From Sepiola atlantica (lineage: Eukaryota > Mollusca > Cephalopoda > Sepiida > Sepiolidae), in contig OY744532.1 of assembly GCA_963556195.1 (NCBI GenBank), positions 102,707,083 through 102,771,082 of the forward strand: 64,000 nt of DNA, written 5' to 3'. Position 1 is the first letter of the stretch, and each line of letters starts with the position of its first letter. The notes below the pieces were generated by a model. That model saw only the letters and a list, made by a program, of their open reading frames with translations. It did no database searches and was not told the DNA's origin. Made by a program: the position numbers and the translations under genes. Of this stretch, positions 1 to 10,362 are shown one piece after another.

Positions 1-1870
1 TGGCATATGTTTTCAGATATGACGTTTAGGGGTCCGCAGTAGACTGTGCCTGCCAGAATCCATACTGATGTTCACAAAGAAGTCCAGCATTAACGACTAT
101 CGCCCGATTGATAAAGGGTTAAAAGATGGGCCGATAATTCCGAGGATCAGTTCTATCTCCAGAATTCTTAGAGACTGACATCACACAACTAATTTTCTGC
201 GCAATCAGGGAAGCAAGATTCAGCATTGCATTTATTTTTGGTTTTGGAGAGGACAGGGTCAGTTCGGCAGAGCATTTCAGTTTTGTTATTACCGATATAC
301 GATCAGGCCGACAAGCATTGGAAGGGTGTAGAGGTTTTTTTATGATGTCCCTGACGTTAGATAACATGATGATCAGGTCATCAAGTGTGGATTCAGTCCG
401 CAACGTGAAATTTGGAAGGAGGTTGTTTGTAGAGCCAAAAGTGGAGTTTAAGGCGTAACGCTGTGCAAATGCTTCAGAATTCTCAATAGCCGTGCAAACG
501 ACATCATTGTGGTTGGATAGCAGGGGAATTGCTGATTTCCCATTATTTAAAACACTATTGAAAATTCTCCAGAAATCGCAATTATCTAGTTATGTGACTC
601 AATATGTATTCTGGTCATCTCTATATACCTTCCTTTTGCTTCATCTCTTGCAGTCTTACAATTATTTATTTCCCATATCAGTTGCTGCCTATTTGTTGTT
701 TACTCGTGGCGATTAAATTGTCGGAATGGTTTCTGGCTCTGAGCAACAGCAACTGCATAGTTCGAGGTGAACCATTGTTGAAAGTGGGTCTTGCTGTAGA
801 ATTTGTGCATGAGAAAATGTGCTTCAATGTTTACTTTGACTCATTCGGGTAACTCATTTGCGCACTTATCAGCATGAAGAAGAAATGTTTCACTCCATGG
901 GGCGTATCTGATGGTATATGAATTCGCAATCAGTACGCTGAGGGTATCTCATCATTTTTAGCCATGGCCCATCAGCTTTGGGACGAGATTTTAGGGTAAT
1001 ATCAATCATTACCACAAGGTGATCAGCTTTTACAAGCGGGCTATGGGCATTCGACACATAAGCCTCGGGCAGTGAGGTCAATAACACGTCGGAGAGTGGT
1101 GCTTGCTGGTCTACACAATACGTGAGACGGGTCAGGAAAGCGACCCTCTATGAAAGGGAGTGAGTTATGGAGAAACTGTACGTAGAGTTAGCAGCTAAGT
1201 CTGTATGGCTGGAGAATCCAAGTCAATAACGCCGAATTAAAAAAAAACACAATGCATGTATTTGGGCACTTGAGTCAAGTGAGAGTGCTGTATCTATGCT
1301 TTAAGATACAAAGTTAAGCATGGCACAGTTGTGGGTCGACAGAGAACGGTATAAGAAATATAAGTAACTAATGCTGTGCTGTCAGGTTAATCTACATCAC
1401 ATGTATAATTGATCATCTGATTCTAGCCTGGTTTGAACTCTAGTCAAAGGGAAGGTGTTTAGAACATACCCACCTTGCCCGTGCCTTTTTTTCTCAGAGT
1501 CTTTACGGTAGAGTGGGAGGTATTCAGTCATGTAAAAATGGTATGAGGAGATTGAGGATTGTGGTTTTGTTTCACTTAGTGCTAGGATATCTGGGAAGTT
1601 TACTGGGAGGAAGGTTTCTATATCATTGATGTTGATTATAAGCCCCGGATATTTTAAAATGGGAGCCTCACGGTCGGAGGCGAATATGTTTTTGGTGTGT
1701 GTTTTGATTCAGGTGATTTTTGTTTTGTATTGTCATTTAGGTGTTAGATAGAGTGGGGAGGGAAAATTAGGTGCTTGTTTGATGCCATTAGTTTAGACGT
1801 TGCCCACTTGGGGTTGTGGCCTCCGAACATCTAACCGGGGATAACTGTAGGGCCCGTTATTATGCGCAGC
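1..1870 (-). mobile_element. LINE copy A (CR1/jockey-like), 5' half, decayed
   Basis: Remnant of a non-LTR retrotransposon that would encode an APE-type endonuclease and a reverse transcriptase for target-primed insertion. Read on the minus strand, the string PDILALSET at about 1570-1597 is the N-terminal endonuclease signature. The end of the endonuclease and the linker follow at about 1440-890. The start of the reverse transcriptase region is at 403-119, with a readable block containing ACRPDRISV and NYRPI. The sequence matches LINE copy B at 16119-18440 along most of its length, for example the stretch around 1020-1090 against 18000-18090. The window edge cuts it before the catalytic FADD motif. 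Frameshifts and stops break every domain, so it is not functional. Assignment to the CR1/jockey group rests on motif recognition only. Confidence 0.85.
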
Positions 1871-3354
1871 AGTGCATGCGCAGTTAACAACGATATGATC
1901 CAACTGTTGATTGTTCAGCCGCACATTAGTGCTGCCTAAGTGTTAGAGCTCTTGTAGTCGGAAACAACAGCTAGAGAGGCTGTATAACCTTTACCCTTAA
2001 CCTGTCGGAAAAAGAGTGATGCAGACGAACCATGTGAGACTAAGTGACAAAACATCTTCTCAAGTTGTCCAGATAGAAAGAAAAACAGACATAGTTAATT
2101 GTCCAAGTCAGGAAACAAGGCCAAGCATCGGTTGTGTTTTAGGTGTTTCGGCCTAGTACCGCTGTGCTTGGCTAATAGACAAATAAGGATTGCAAAGATT
2201 GGCGAGGGACAAAGCCCATCTAATCTTTAAGAAATGTTAGGTTCGCAAACAAAACATTTTGTTCGAGATTCCAGCTCTAGGATTGTTGTCAATAGCATTG
2301 TTCCAGGAAAGACATTCACAATTTAATCCAGCGATGCCAGGTTTATTATCACAAGATGAAATTGTATTACATTGAGCATGTTAAAATGGTGTTACTAGTT
2401 TCATACGTAATGTTATTAATAGTATATTGCTGGGTTTTCATAAAGATAGTTTCGAGCATTAAAAAAAAAATAGGTTTCAGAATTTATTATTTTTGTGTTA
2501 TTAGCAAAAGATTGTATCAAAAAACAGGGGATGCTTCTGTTCTTTTAGATGTTGTTAAATTGAGCTAGAGTTTACAACATGTATATTGAGGTGGCGAAAC
2601 CCATGCAACTATTAGCTTTATTATTATCATAAAAGTGTATTTGTCTCAAATTGCAGTTAAACTGATAAACAACATTTGCTCTCTCTTATGTTTTATAGCG
2701 TTTAAGAAGGGGTGTTCTTTTGGCGTCTAACTGAATTCAAGTGCTGGTTTTTCGACTGTCTTTTGAAACTTTACTCATTTTCTTGATTTTCCTTTTCATT
2801 TGCTGAAGATGATTCGACCAATAATCTAAAACTGTTATTATACATATGGAACATACATGATTATTTTTATTTTGAACACAAAAAAAGATCATTAGAAAAA
2901 TTGAAAAAATTAAAAATGTATAATTAAGCTGGTGAATATGTTATTTAAAATAATGTTTTCTTCAATAAATATATATGTATAGTATAAATATTTATTTATG
3001 ACAACATTATTTGTTACATATGTGCATACATGTTTCAGCAGTGATTTTATAAAAGAAAAACATAAGAACTTGATAACCGTAAATGCATGAGATAGAGAAT
3101 GTGAGTGGGTTAATATGTATGTATATACGCATCAGTGTGGAAGTGTGGGTATATAGAAAGGTAACGTGGTCGTAACGGATACCTAGCTTGCCTCCGCTTC
3201 TATTCCTCTCCCCTTCCAACCAAAACGATATGCAATTTTTCAAAAATGGCCCGAAAAGGCTTTATTTTAGATAAAATAGTCAATGGGTTTTGTATTAATG
3301 AAAAATAATACCATAATACAGCTCTACCTGCTATTAAGAAAACAATAAAACATA

Positions 3355-3358
<4 letters not shown>
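1871..3358. other. Unassigned AT-rich sequence
   Basis: No convincing gene is visible. The part next to LINE copy A (about 1871-2200) may be the 5' leader or ORF1 of that element, but I found no zinc-knuckle or coiled-coil signature to prove it. The rest has only short open frames of AT-rich composition. Confidence 0.5.

Positions 3359-3410
<52 letters not shown>
3359..3410. repeat. (TA)n microsatellite, left flank of mariner
   Basis: Pure AT dinucleotide tract that ends exactly where the mariner terminal repeat begins. Confidence 0.97.
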
Positions 3411-3414
<4 letters not shown>

Positions 3415-4770
3415 GGTGACCCAAACAAAACGGGCCCCAAATCTAATTAGGTTCTGTTTTTTCGTGTTTCGTCCGAATTAAATGAATTTATGGGCATACC
3501 TAGTTTATTATATTCACAACATCATATCAACCCACTAGGGTATTTGGTCTTTTTTTCTCCGTTCTACAGTATGTGTTCTAGATGGACTCCTTTTAGCTTC
3601 GTGCATTTCTTGAGGCGCAGAACGAAGTTGTCCATGACGTTCGTACAGACTGAATTGGGAACGGCTATCATCTCCTCCCTGATGGCTTCCCTGAGTTCCG
3701 TGATAGTTTTGGGTTTCACTGCGTACATTCTGTGCTTAAGATAGCCCCAAAGGAAATAATCTGGGGGGCTTAGGTCCGGGCTATGGAGTGGCCACTCAAA
3801 ATTAGTCTTGAGACTGATCACTCGGCCTCCGAAGTTCTCTTTCAGCCAATCTCGGGACAGGTTTTAAGTGTGAGAACTTGCTACGTCTTGCTGGAACCAT
3901 AACTTGCTCATGAGCGGCGGGTAGAGGGTCTGGAGCTTACTCTTGAAGGTTTTGAGGACCTACACATACCGCTCATTGGTGACTGTCACTGCTGCACCAG
4001 ATTCTTCGATGAAGATTGGTCCGATGATGCCTCTGACCGAGATTGCAGCCCACACCGTGCAATTAGGAGAGTGCAGGGGCTTGGTGGCTACTTAATCGGG
4101 TCTGAGGGACCCCCAGAAGACATTTGTCTTGGAGTTTGCCTTTCCGTCAAGATGTAAGTTGGCTTCATCTGAGGTCCAAAGGAGGTTAAGGAAACCTGGT
4201 GTCTCCTCGATCTTATCGAGCATCTTGACTGCCATAGCGCTCCTCTGCTTCTTGTCTGAGGCTGTAAGGGTCTGCAGCTTCTGTATTCTGTATGGGTAAG
4301 CCCTGATATCGTTCACCAGCATCTCCTGTCAGTCTCACGGGAGATACCGAGTGACTGATTCGCTTACGCACAGCGCGTTTCGGATTCTCCTGGAGAGACT
4401 CTCTAACATTTTCGACCAGCTCGGCTGTCCCCTTCTTGGGACGTGCCGAGTGGCTTGGACGGTTCTCACTGGCAGCGTTGAAGTTCTCCACGGTCCCATA
4501 CTTCTCGAAGTGGTCCATCCAGTTCTGAATTCTACTTTTGGGTGGAGCCTTTTCACATCCAAACTGATGCATGAAACTGTTCTGGGTTTTCTTAAACGAG
4601 CCTGTCTTGTAGTAAAATTTAACACAGTGTATTTTTGTCCCAGCTCCCACTGGGGCTTTGGTGTACTCACGGTCGTTGATTCTACCATGTCCTATAAAAT
4701 AAGGGCAATCCGTGGATAAATAAAGGAGATATCACATAAAGTGTACACGGGCCCCGTTTTTTTAGAGTCA

Positions 4771-4775
<5 letters not shown>
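3411..4775 (-). mobile_element. Mariner-type transposon with both terminal inverted repeats
   Basis: About 1365 bp, with ends that are inverted copies. The left end reads ACAGGGTGACCCAAACAAAA followed by CGGGCCC. The right end, read inward on the minus strand, is ACAGATGACTCTAAAAAAAC followed by GGGGCCC. TA dinucleotides flank both sides, as expected for Tc1/mariner insertion at TA, but the surrounding (TA)n tract hides the exact duplication. The element was therefore inserted into a TA microsatellite, which now continues on the other side at 4775-4845. It carries one broken transposase gene on the minus strand. The full length is preserved, so this is a decayed autonomous copy rather than a MITE. 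Confidence 0.9.
3564..4688 (-). pseudogene. Mariner transposase pseudogene (DUF4817-like N-terminus, DD-D catalytic core)
   Basis: The encoded enzyme would bind the terminal repeats and cut and paste the element. Read on the minus strand, 4650-4213 gives an N-terminal helix-turn-helix block (VKFYYKTGSFKKTQNSF, then IQNWMDHFEKYGTVENF) like those of arthropod and mollusc mariner-type transposases. The frame then shifts. The first catalytic aspartate is in LWTSDEANLHLDG (about 4170-4190). The second is in WFQQDVASSHT (about 3870-3900), where the usual QQDGA has become QQDVA, followed by a stop. The third is in SPDLSPPDYFLWGYLK (about 3740-3785). At least three frame changes or stops separate these blocks, so it is inactive. 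Best open segments: 4650-4213, 4322-4092 and 3821-3564. Confidence 0.9.

Positions 4776-4845
<70 letters not shown>
4775..4845. repeat. (TA)n microsatellite, right flank of mariner
   Basis: Perfect TA tract of about 70 bp that starts directly at the right terminal repeat of the mariner. Confidence 0.97.
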
Positions 4846-4848
<3 letters not shown>

Positions 4849-4859
4849 CGTAATAATAC

Positions 4860-5110
4860 ATATTCAATTATTTATATTCCACATCTGCGGAATCTTCAGT
4901 GTGGAAATAATTGTTAAAGTCGGTCGCCCGATCCGAACCCTCGTGCACGATTTACCTATAACTCAAATCCAAGCGCTCAACTGATGAAGCCTGTCCATAG
5001 AGCTAAGCGTACGAAGAGAAATACACCTTATTGATGTCATTTCCAGCGGAGATCATAGTAAACCGTATTTAACAGCGTTACACAAATCACGTAGACATGA
5101 ATTCGCATGT
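4860..5110 (-). repeat. tRNA-derived SINE-like unit, copy 1
   Basis: On the minus strand the sequence GAGGGTTCGGATCGG (about 4925-4945) resembles a pol III B box. A D-arm-like CATCAGTTGAGCGCTTGG lies about 40 nt upstream (about 4970-4990), where an A box would be. The unit is repeated in the same orientation at 5190-5420 at roughly 75-80 percent similarity by eye, which shows it is a repeat family and not a tRNA gene. No cloverleaf can be closed. Confidence 0.6.
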
Positions 5111-5189
5111 TAGATTATAACATCTTTCTAAAAAAGCTCACCCAAACATATAGCTATACATAATTATTTAATAATAAATGCGTTATTAT

Positions 5190-5420
5190 TTATCATCCAC
5201 ATACGTAAACGTTTCATCCGTGCGGGATTTTACATGTGGAGATAACTATTCAAACCAATCGCACGATCCGAACTCACAGACACGATTCACATTTAACTCT
5301 AATCCACACGGTTCTAACGATGAGGTATGCTCCAAATGCTGACATGCGTAAGAAGAGAAACATAGCCTATTTATGTCATTTAAAGAAGACAACATAGTAA
5401 GCCGTGTTTAACAATTAGCG
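5190..5420 (-). repeat. tRNA-derived SINE-like unit, copy 2
   Basis: Direct repeat of the preceding unit. Shared landmarks are the CGATCCGAAC block, the AAGAAGAGAAA block, the TATGTCATTT block and the CATAGTAA(A/G)CCGT end. Its last base abuts a (TA)n tract. Confidence 0.6.
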
Positions 5421-5426
5421 TATATA

Positions 5427-5484
<58 letters not shown>
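5421..5484. repeat. (TA)n microsatellite
   Basis: TA tract with a single phase break, directly at the end of SINE copy 2. Confidence 0.97.
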
Positions 5485-5487
<3 letters not shown>

Positions 5488-5755
5488 CTATACATTAATA
5501 AAAACATAACGAATAAATAAAGGCAGCATATTTTCATTTAGCCAAACACTATTTACTAAAAGGACGTTTTTTTGATGAGACTTTTATTTTATTTTTCAAT
5601 TTTCCATTTAGTGTATCGGTCAAATTGCTGTATGTAAGTTTCGTAGAAGAAATCTACGGAACATATATACATCACTTTGACCGTTCGGCAATTTGAAAAA
5701 ATAAAAAAAAGTCTTATCAAGAAAAAACAGTCCGTGTTATTTAATAATGTTTGCC

Positions 5756-5757
<2 letters not shown>

Positions 5758-5801
<44 letters not shown>

Positions 5802-5836
5802 TATATGTGTGTGTGTGTGTGTATGTGTGTGTATAC
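5758..5836. repeat. (TA)n followed by (TG)n
   Basis: TA tract to about 5806, with one C interruption, then a GT tract to about 5834. Confidence 0.95.
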
Positions 5837-6357
5837 GTTAACATATACTTTGTACAAGCTTATTTCCCCTTACAAAGATGTTAATCAAGATAAAATAAGA
5901 CTAAACATCATGTAAAACATCTTTATTTTAATTGTCGTGTTAATACGTTATATGATTTTAAAACATCTAATATTAAAAGCTTAAGGTTAAGGGGACTGAA
6001 GAATAAATGCACAAGCTAGAAATTTACTTTAATTGATGTGTAATAATTATGAATCGAATTTAATGCAACTCTTAAATATTTTAATAATCAAATGTTTTAA
6101 AAACACTAAAATGTGTAAAATATTTTATAATTGATATCTAATACTTAAAAGGTATTTTCACGAAGGTTTCTATTCTCTTTGTATGCCTTTTGTATAAACT
6201 AAATTTTAAAAAAGTCTAGATTACGACACCTAAATCCTACAAGTCAGGTTCCCAAGTTGAAAATGATCGTTTAATTAGTTTAGGAGTGAATTCTTTATAC
6301 ACACATACATAAACATTTGCATATACCTAACGTTATATCAATAGAGATATTAACAAT
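5837..6357. other. No recognisable feature
   Basis: AT-rich sequence without open frames of note, promoter signals or similarity to other parts of the window. Confidence 0.5.
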
Positions 6358-6430
6358 ACATATACATATATATATATATGAATATATATATATATATAAA
6401 TTGATATATATATATATACATATCTATATA

Positions 6431-6487
<57 letters not shown>

Positions 6488-6505
6488 ATTTATATATATA
6501 TATAG
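6358..6505. repeat. Interrupted (TA)n array
   Basis: About 145 bp of TA with scattered interruptions (TGAATA, AAATTG, CATATC). The translated ORF of repeated Ile-Tyr in this stretch is an artefact of the repeat. Confidence 0.95.
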
Positions 6506-6808
6506 GATATAGAATGTAGAAAACATAATTACTGTATGAATAACACGATAGCTTCGTATAAAGAGTGTTTGTACGACTTACCCCACCAGAATATTTTCAG
6601 TGTAATGCTGAAGATCAATGGCCGCGTCCGACACGCTTTTGCCAAATCCTCAAAATCAATTCTATATCTTATCACCCGCGTCAAGAATGTATATTCGCTG
6701 ATCGTTTTTTTTATTTCCTAAAATGAAACCACTCTCAAAAAGTGATTAATCTCGCCCTCGTCGGCGTGTGCGTTTAAGTATAAAAGTTAAGTTTGTGGAA
6801 TTGACAGG

Positions 6809-6809
<1 letters not shown>

Positions 6810-6888
<79 letters not shown>

Positions 6889-6901
6889 CCCCTCTCTCTC
6901 A

Positions 6902-6958
<57 letters not shown>

Positions 6959-6959
6959 C

Positions 6960-7014
<55 letters not shown>

Positions 7015-7018
7015 TATA
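6810..7018. repeat. Compound (TCTA)n-(CT)n-(TA)n microsatellite
   Basis: TCTA tetranucleotide tract to about 6888, CT-rich tract to about 6920, then a TA tract with two ATG-type interruptions to 7018. Three repeat phases adjoin without a spacer. Confidence 0.96.
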
Positions 7019-7312
7019 GTCTAAAAAACAGACTGTTTCGATTAATCACACATCTACAGTGTGGCTATACAAGCAAGAGCCTTGAGACGATACTCAGCGC
7101 TTTAAACATATGGCAGCTGCGTAGAATAAACGAAATAGCAATGATAAATATTGTTAGATGCCTGATATCTTAATTCGTTAAGGAACAGCGCTGTTATTGA
7201 TTTCGTTTACCAGAGAGGTCAACTCAAGAAAAGGGCATGTTTTAATCAGCGAGAGACTAACGCTTTCACAACACTTTATTGTGTGTAGACAAGCAAGTCT
7301 GTCATGCCGGGA

Positions 7313-7335
7313 CCCCCCCCCCCACACACACACAC

Positions 7336-7403
<68 letters not shown>
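7313..7403. repeat. Compound (C)n-(CA)n-(TA)n microsatellite
   Basis: A run of C is followed by CA and then a TA tract of about 65 bp. Confidence 0.95.
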
Positions 7404-7407
<4 letters not shown>

Positions 7408-7438
7408 GTTTATTGTTTCTCTGAAAGACACGTGTTAT

Positions 7439-8470
7439 ATACAGGGTGAGGAAGAAAAAGTTACAATATTTAGTAGGTAATGATTAAAATAAAGTGTATG
7501 ACTAATTACTTAATTATAGGTCATGCTTATTTATTTGTTACGAAAATTCACATGATAGAAAATGTATTTATTCGATATTCTTCTTTCTCAATAACTGTCC
7601 CGAATGTCTCAGAAGTGTTCTTTAAATATCTGGGAGACAACTTCTTCTTTAATATTATCTTTAAAATAGTCGGAATTGCCGTGTGATGCTCTATCAGTAG
7701 CATATTCTAGAACGTCTCAAATAACATAATGTAGATGGTTTTAATCTTGGCTCGATGTAGGCCATGAACATGATTCACCAAATTAGATAAAGTTGGATCT
7801 GCAGATATCTTGTATTTTTCAATATGTGTCTATATATCATTGCCATATAAGTTGTTGTCTTTAAGCTATAGCAGAGTAAGTATTTAAATTGATATGTTCA
7901 TCAGCTTTGTAGAATTATATAGAAATTATCTTTTAATTTGAACTACTTCACTAAAAGTCATGACTTTATCAGGGTGTTTTTTTTGTTCTAAATGCCATCT
8001 TAAACTCAGCTGCCGATGTTTCCATAAATCTGTCACATCTGCGGCTCAGAACAGCATCGAGAGTAAATAGTTTCTAATCTGAAAAGATCGTTGCAATGGA
8101 AAACTTTATCTTGAACTATGTAATACTTTTATTGCACTATTCCACTTTTTTTTTCATTCATAGATGTTTTGAACAAATGTTTTGATGTTTTTGTGTAAGA
8201 TTTTTATTTCAAATTATATTTTACTGCATTTCTCATGACCTTGTTGTCTACCTCAAGCTCAATTGCCAATTTGGTACGTTTTAGTGGGTTCCAGACGTCC
8301 TCGTAATAGTTTAGCGTATAGTTATTCTATTCTTTACCCTATAAACAGTATTTATGAACACTAAAACTCTTCTTGAATTCTCTGGTCTTGTGTGACAGAG
8401 TGCATTCAGCAAATAACTCACTATTTGATGTTTGCTTTCATCATTACTTACATAGGCGAATGTTTCTAAA
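7439..8470 (-). mobile_element. Second mariner-type relic, heavily decayed
   Basis: The left edge has a mariner-like terminus ACAGGGTGAGGAAGAAAAAG at 7440-7459, preceded by TATAT. On the minus strand a transposase can be pieced together by similarity. A helix-turn-helix-like part reads KRTKLAIELEVDNKVMRNAVK (about 8285-8225), followed by KSYTKTSKHLF, as in the typical KSYT/RHLLT linker. Further on is LEQKKHPDKVMTFSE (about 7990-7940), which corresponds to the region around the first catalytic aspartate. Many stops and shifts are present. I could not find a matching right terminus, so that end is probably lost. It belongs to a different family from the element at 3411-4775, because the internal end sequence differs. 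Confidence 0.65.
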
Positions 8471-8619
8471 AAAGTAAGGATAATAGTAAGGATTCCTGTT
8501 GTAGCGGCGATCGAGGTTGACTACCAAACACGACTCTGCCAGACAGACCGGGGCCTTTGTCCGTTGTTTGAATAAGCTCGTTTCCACGTCAAATATATAC
8601 TAGTTTTATATCTCTACTT

Positions 8620-8829
8620 CGTCTCTACACAGGGCCTAGCATTATCACTAAGATGCATACTAGCACGTAACCCTCTGTTTAGCTTAATTGCTAGACATAT
8701 ATTTTCATAGTTCACTACCTAGCTTTACTTATGCATCGACCACTATTTAAGTAAATACTGAAAAAAAGTATATCTCCTCATAAAATTTTATGTGGATACA
8801 TACAATGAAATGTGGTGAGAGTAGAAGTG
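8620..8829 (+). repeat. Penelope-like element terminal repeat (pLTR) fragment
   Basis: The segment 8670-8810 aligns with 30905-31048: AGCTTAATTG, then ATATATTTTC, then ACTACCTAGCT(T/C)TACTTA, then AAGTAAATACT, then TGGATACAT. At 30.9 kb the same sequence directly follows a hammerhead-like motif. Here the upstream half (about 8655-8685) is only a decayed trace of that motif. It lies immediately before the Penelope coding remnant, which fits the usual order of terminal repeat followed by a 5'-truncated body. Confidence 0.7.
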
Positions 8830-9590
8830 TATATAACCATTTTTGTGAGTGTTTTTGTAACTCTCACCACAATAGCAAGATAAAAACAGGTATGAGTATA
8901 GGCTTCTTCCTACGCGTTCTTAGAATCTGTAGTCCCCAATACATAGAAGAAATAAAATACATCATTAATTCCTTAAAAACACTGCAATACCCCACACATT
9001 TCATATTAAAAGCCAAAGAAGAAAGCCTCTGAAATGTTCTAAAAATCAACACACAAAAAATCAAACACCAAATACCTCTCTAATAGACACACCTCTTCTC
9101 TTACCCACGCATTCCAATAACACATCCATATTCAACACACTTAAGAAACTAGGCATTCCAACAGTAAAAACCACATCACAATCCATAAAACAAACATTAA
9201 ACACATCGAGACATTTCCAAAAAAAAAACCACATCCCATGCCGGCTTATACACTGTCCCATACAACAACTGCCATCAAATTTACGTGGGAGAAACATAAC
9301 ATGGATTGAAGAAAAGATTGAGTAAATACAAAAGGGACATAAAAAACAATAACTCTCTCAGTGCACTTTTCTCCCATGCATCAGAGCACGATCATGCTTT
9401 CAAATTTGAATAAGCCAAAATCACCAAATACATCCACAACAAAGCTCGGCGAAGACTACTGGAAACCGCACTAATCACAGCCTCCAACACCATCAGACAG
9501 CGAGATGGCTTGTATAATCTATCCCTCTTAATAAGCAAAATTATCCTCACTGAACAAAAACTTAACCTAAATCATGGCTAACCTCTATTT
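8830..9590 (+). pseudogene. Penelope-like element: end of reverse transcriptase and GIY-YIG endonuclease, broken
   Basis: Penelope-like elements encode a telomerase-related reverse transcriptase fused to a GIY-YIG nuclease. The frame at 8890-9032 gives FFLRVLRICSPQYIEEI and then INSLKTLQYPTHFI, a block typical of the region between reverse transcriptase and nuclease. After a frame change, 9118-9225 gives NTLKKLGIPTVKT. The frame starting at 9249 gives YTVPYNNCHQIYVGET, the GIY-YIG core with its cysteine. It continues with LKKRLSKYKRDIKNNN, SALFSHASEHDHAFKF, then KARRRLLETALI and QRDGLYNLSLL, to a stop near 9578. Two stops interrupt this last frame, after YVGET and after FKFE. The body upstream of the last reverse transcriptase part is missing, so this is a 5'-truncated, inactive copy. 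Confidence 0.88.
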
Positions 9591-10060
9591 TTCTCTTCGC
9601 TCTTAGTTATACGCACATACAAGTCTCCGCATACACACCTACATACGACCCCCCCACACACACACATTTTCATTCACCACGAATCCAAACCTTCTGACTT
9701 ACTCATTCCACACATTCCTGACATAGCCAGCCTGTCAAACACTACTACTCTTCAAAAATGTCACACCTAACCACAACGCAATCTCCCCTCCCCCTCTCAC
9801 CCATTTCACTCTTTCGACTACTTCTCTCACACTCTTACCCACACACCCCTCCTACTTTCAAACCACCTTCATCACTTTATCATTTTTTTCATTTTTTAAA
9901 TCTTTTCTAAAAGCATGACATTGCCAACACACCAAAATCACAGAGCTTTTCACTCCCTCCTCTTTCCTCACCCCTCCACTTCATCACTAACAGCCATCCG
10001 CATTATTTCCGTTAACCCCCACCCCCAAACTTTTTCACTCAGAACTATCCTTATTAATCT
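9591..10060. other. C/A/T-rich, nearly G-free stretch
   Basis: About 450 bp with very few G on the plus strand, including short CA and C runs. It follows the Penelope stop codon and may be that element's 3' untranslated region. This is inferred from position only. Confidence 0.6.
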
Positions 10061-10319
10061 CATTCCATGCTACTGACTTCACTAAGCCCGAATCTCGGTT
10101 CTGCGCACCCAGTAGTGGCTACTACTTTTTCTCATCTACCCATCATGTCAACCCAATATTTTCACGTACTTGCTTTTTCCTTTTCATTTCCCATTACGTC
10201 AGATAACCTTCATCCTTCGTTTCTAAGCGGTAAGGAATATTCTATTAAGTCGCTCTTAATAAGTTGCGTCATGATTTTCATTTCATATATATGTTATTAA
10301 TTAATGTGTACTTACATAA

Positions 10320-10362
<43 letters not shown>

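Noticed and set aside
4351..4719. 122-codon plus-strand open frame
   Set aside because: It is the antisense of the mariner transposase.
6536..6721. Minus-strand exon with a GGTGGG/GTAAGT donor near 6578
   Set aside because: The donor is good and the frame is open, but the upstream acceptor is poor and the peptide resembles no family; a chance match is likely.
9061..9297. 78-codon minus-strand open frame
   Set aside because: Antisense shadow of the Penelope nuclease region.
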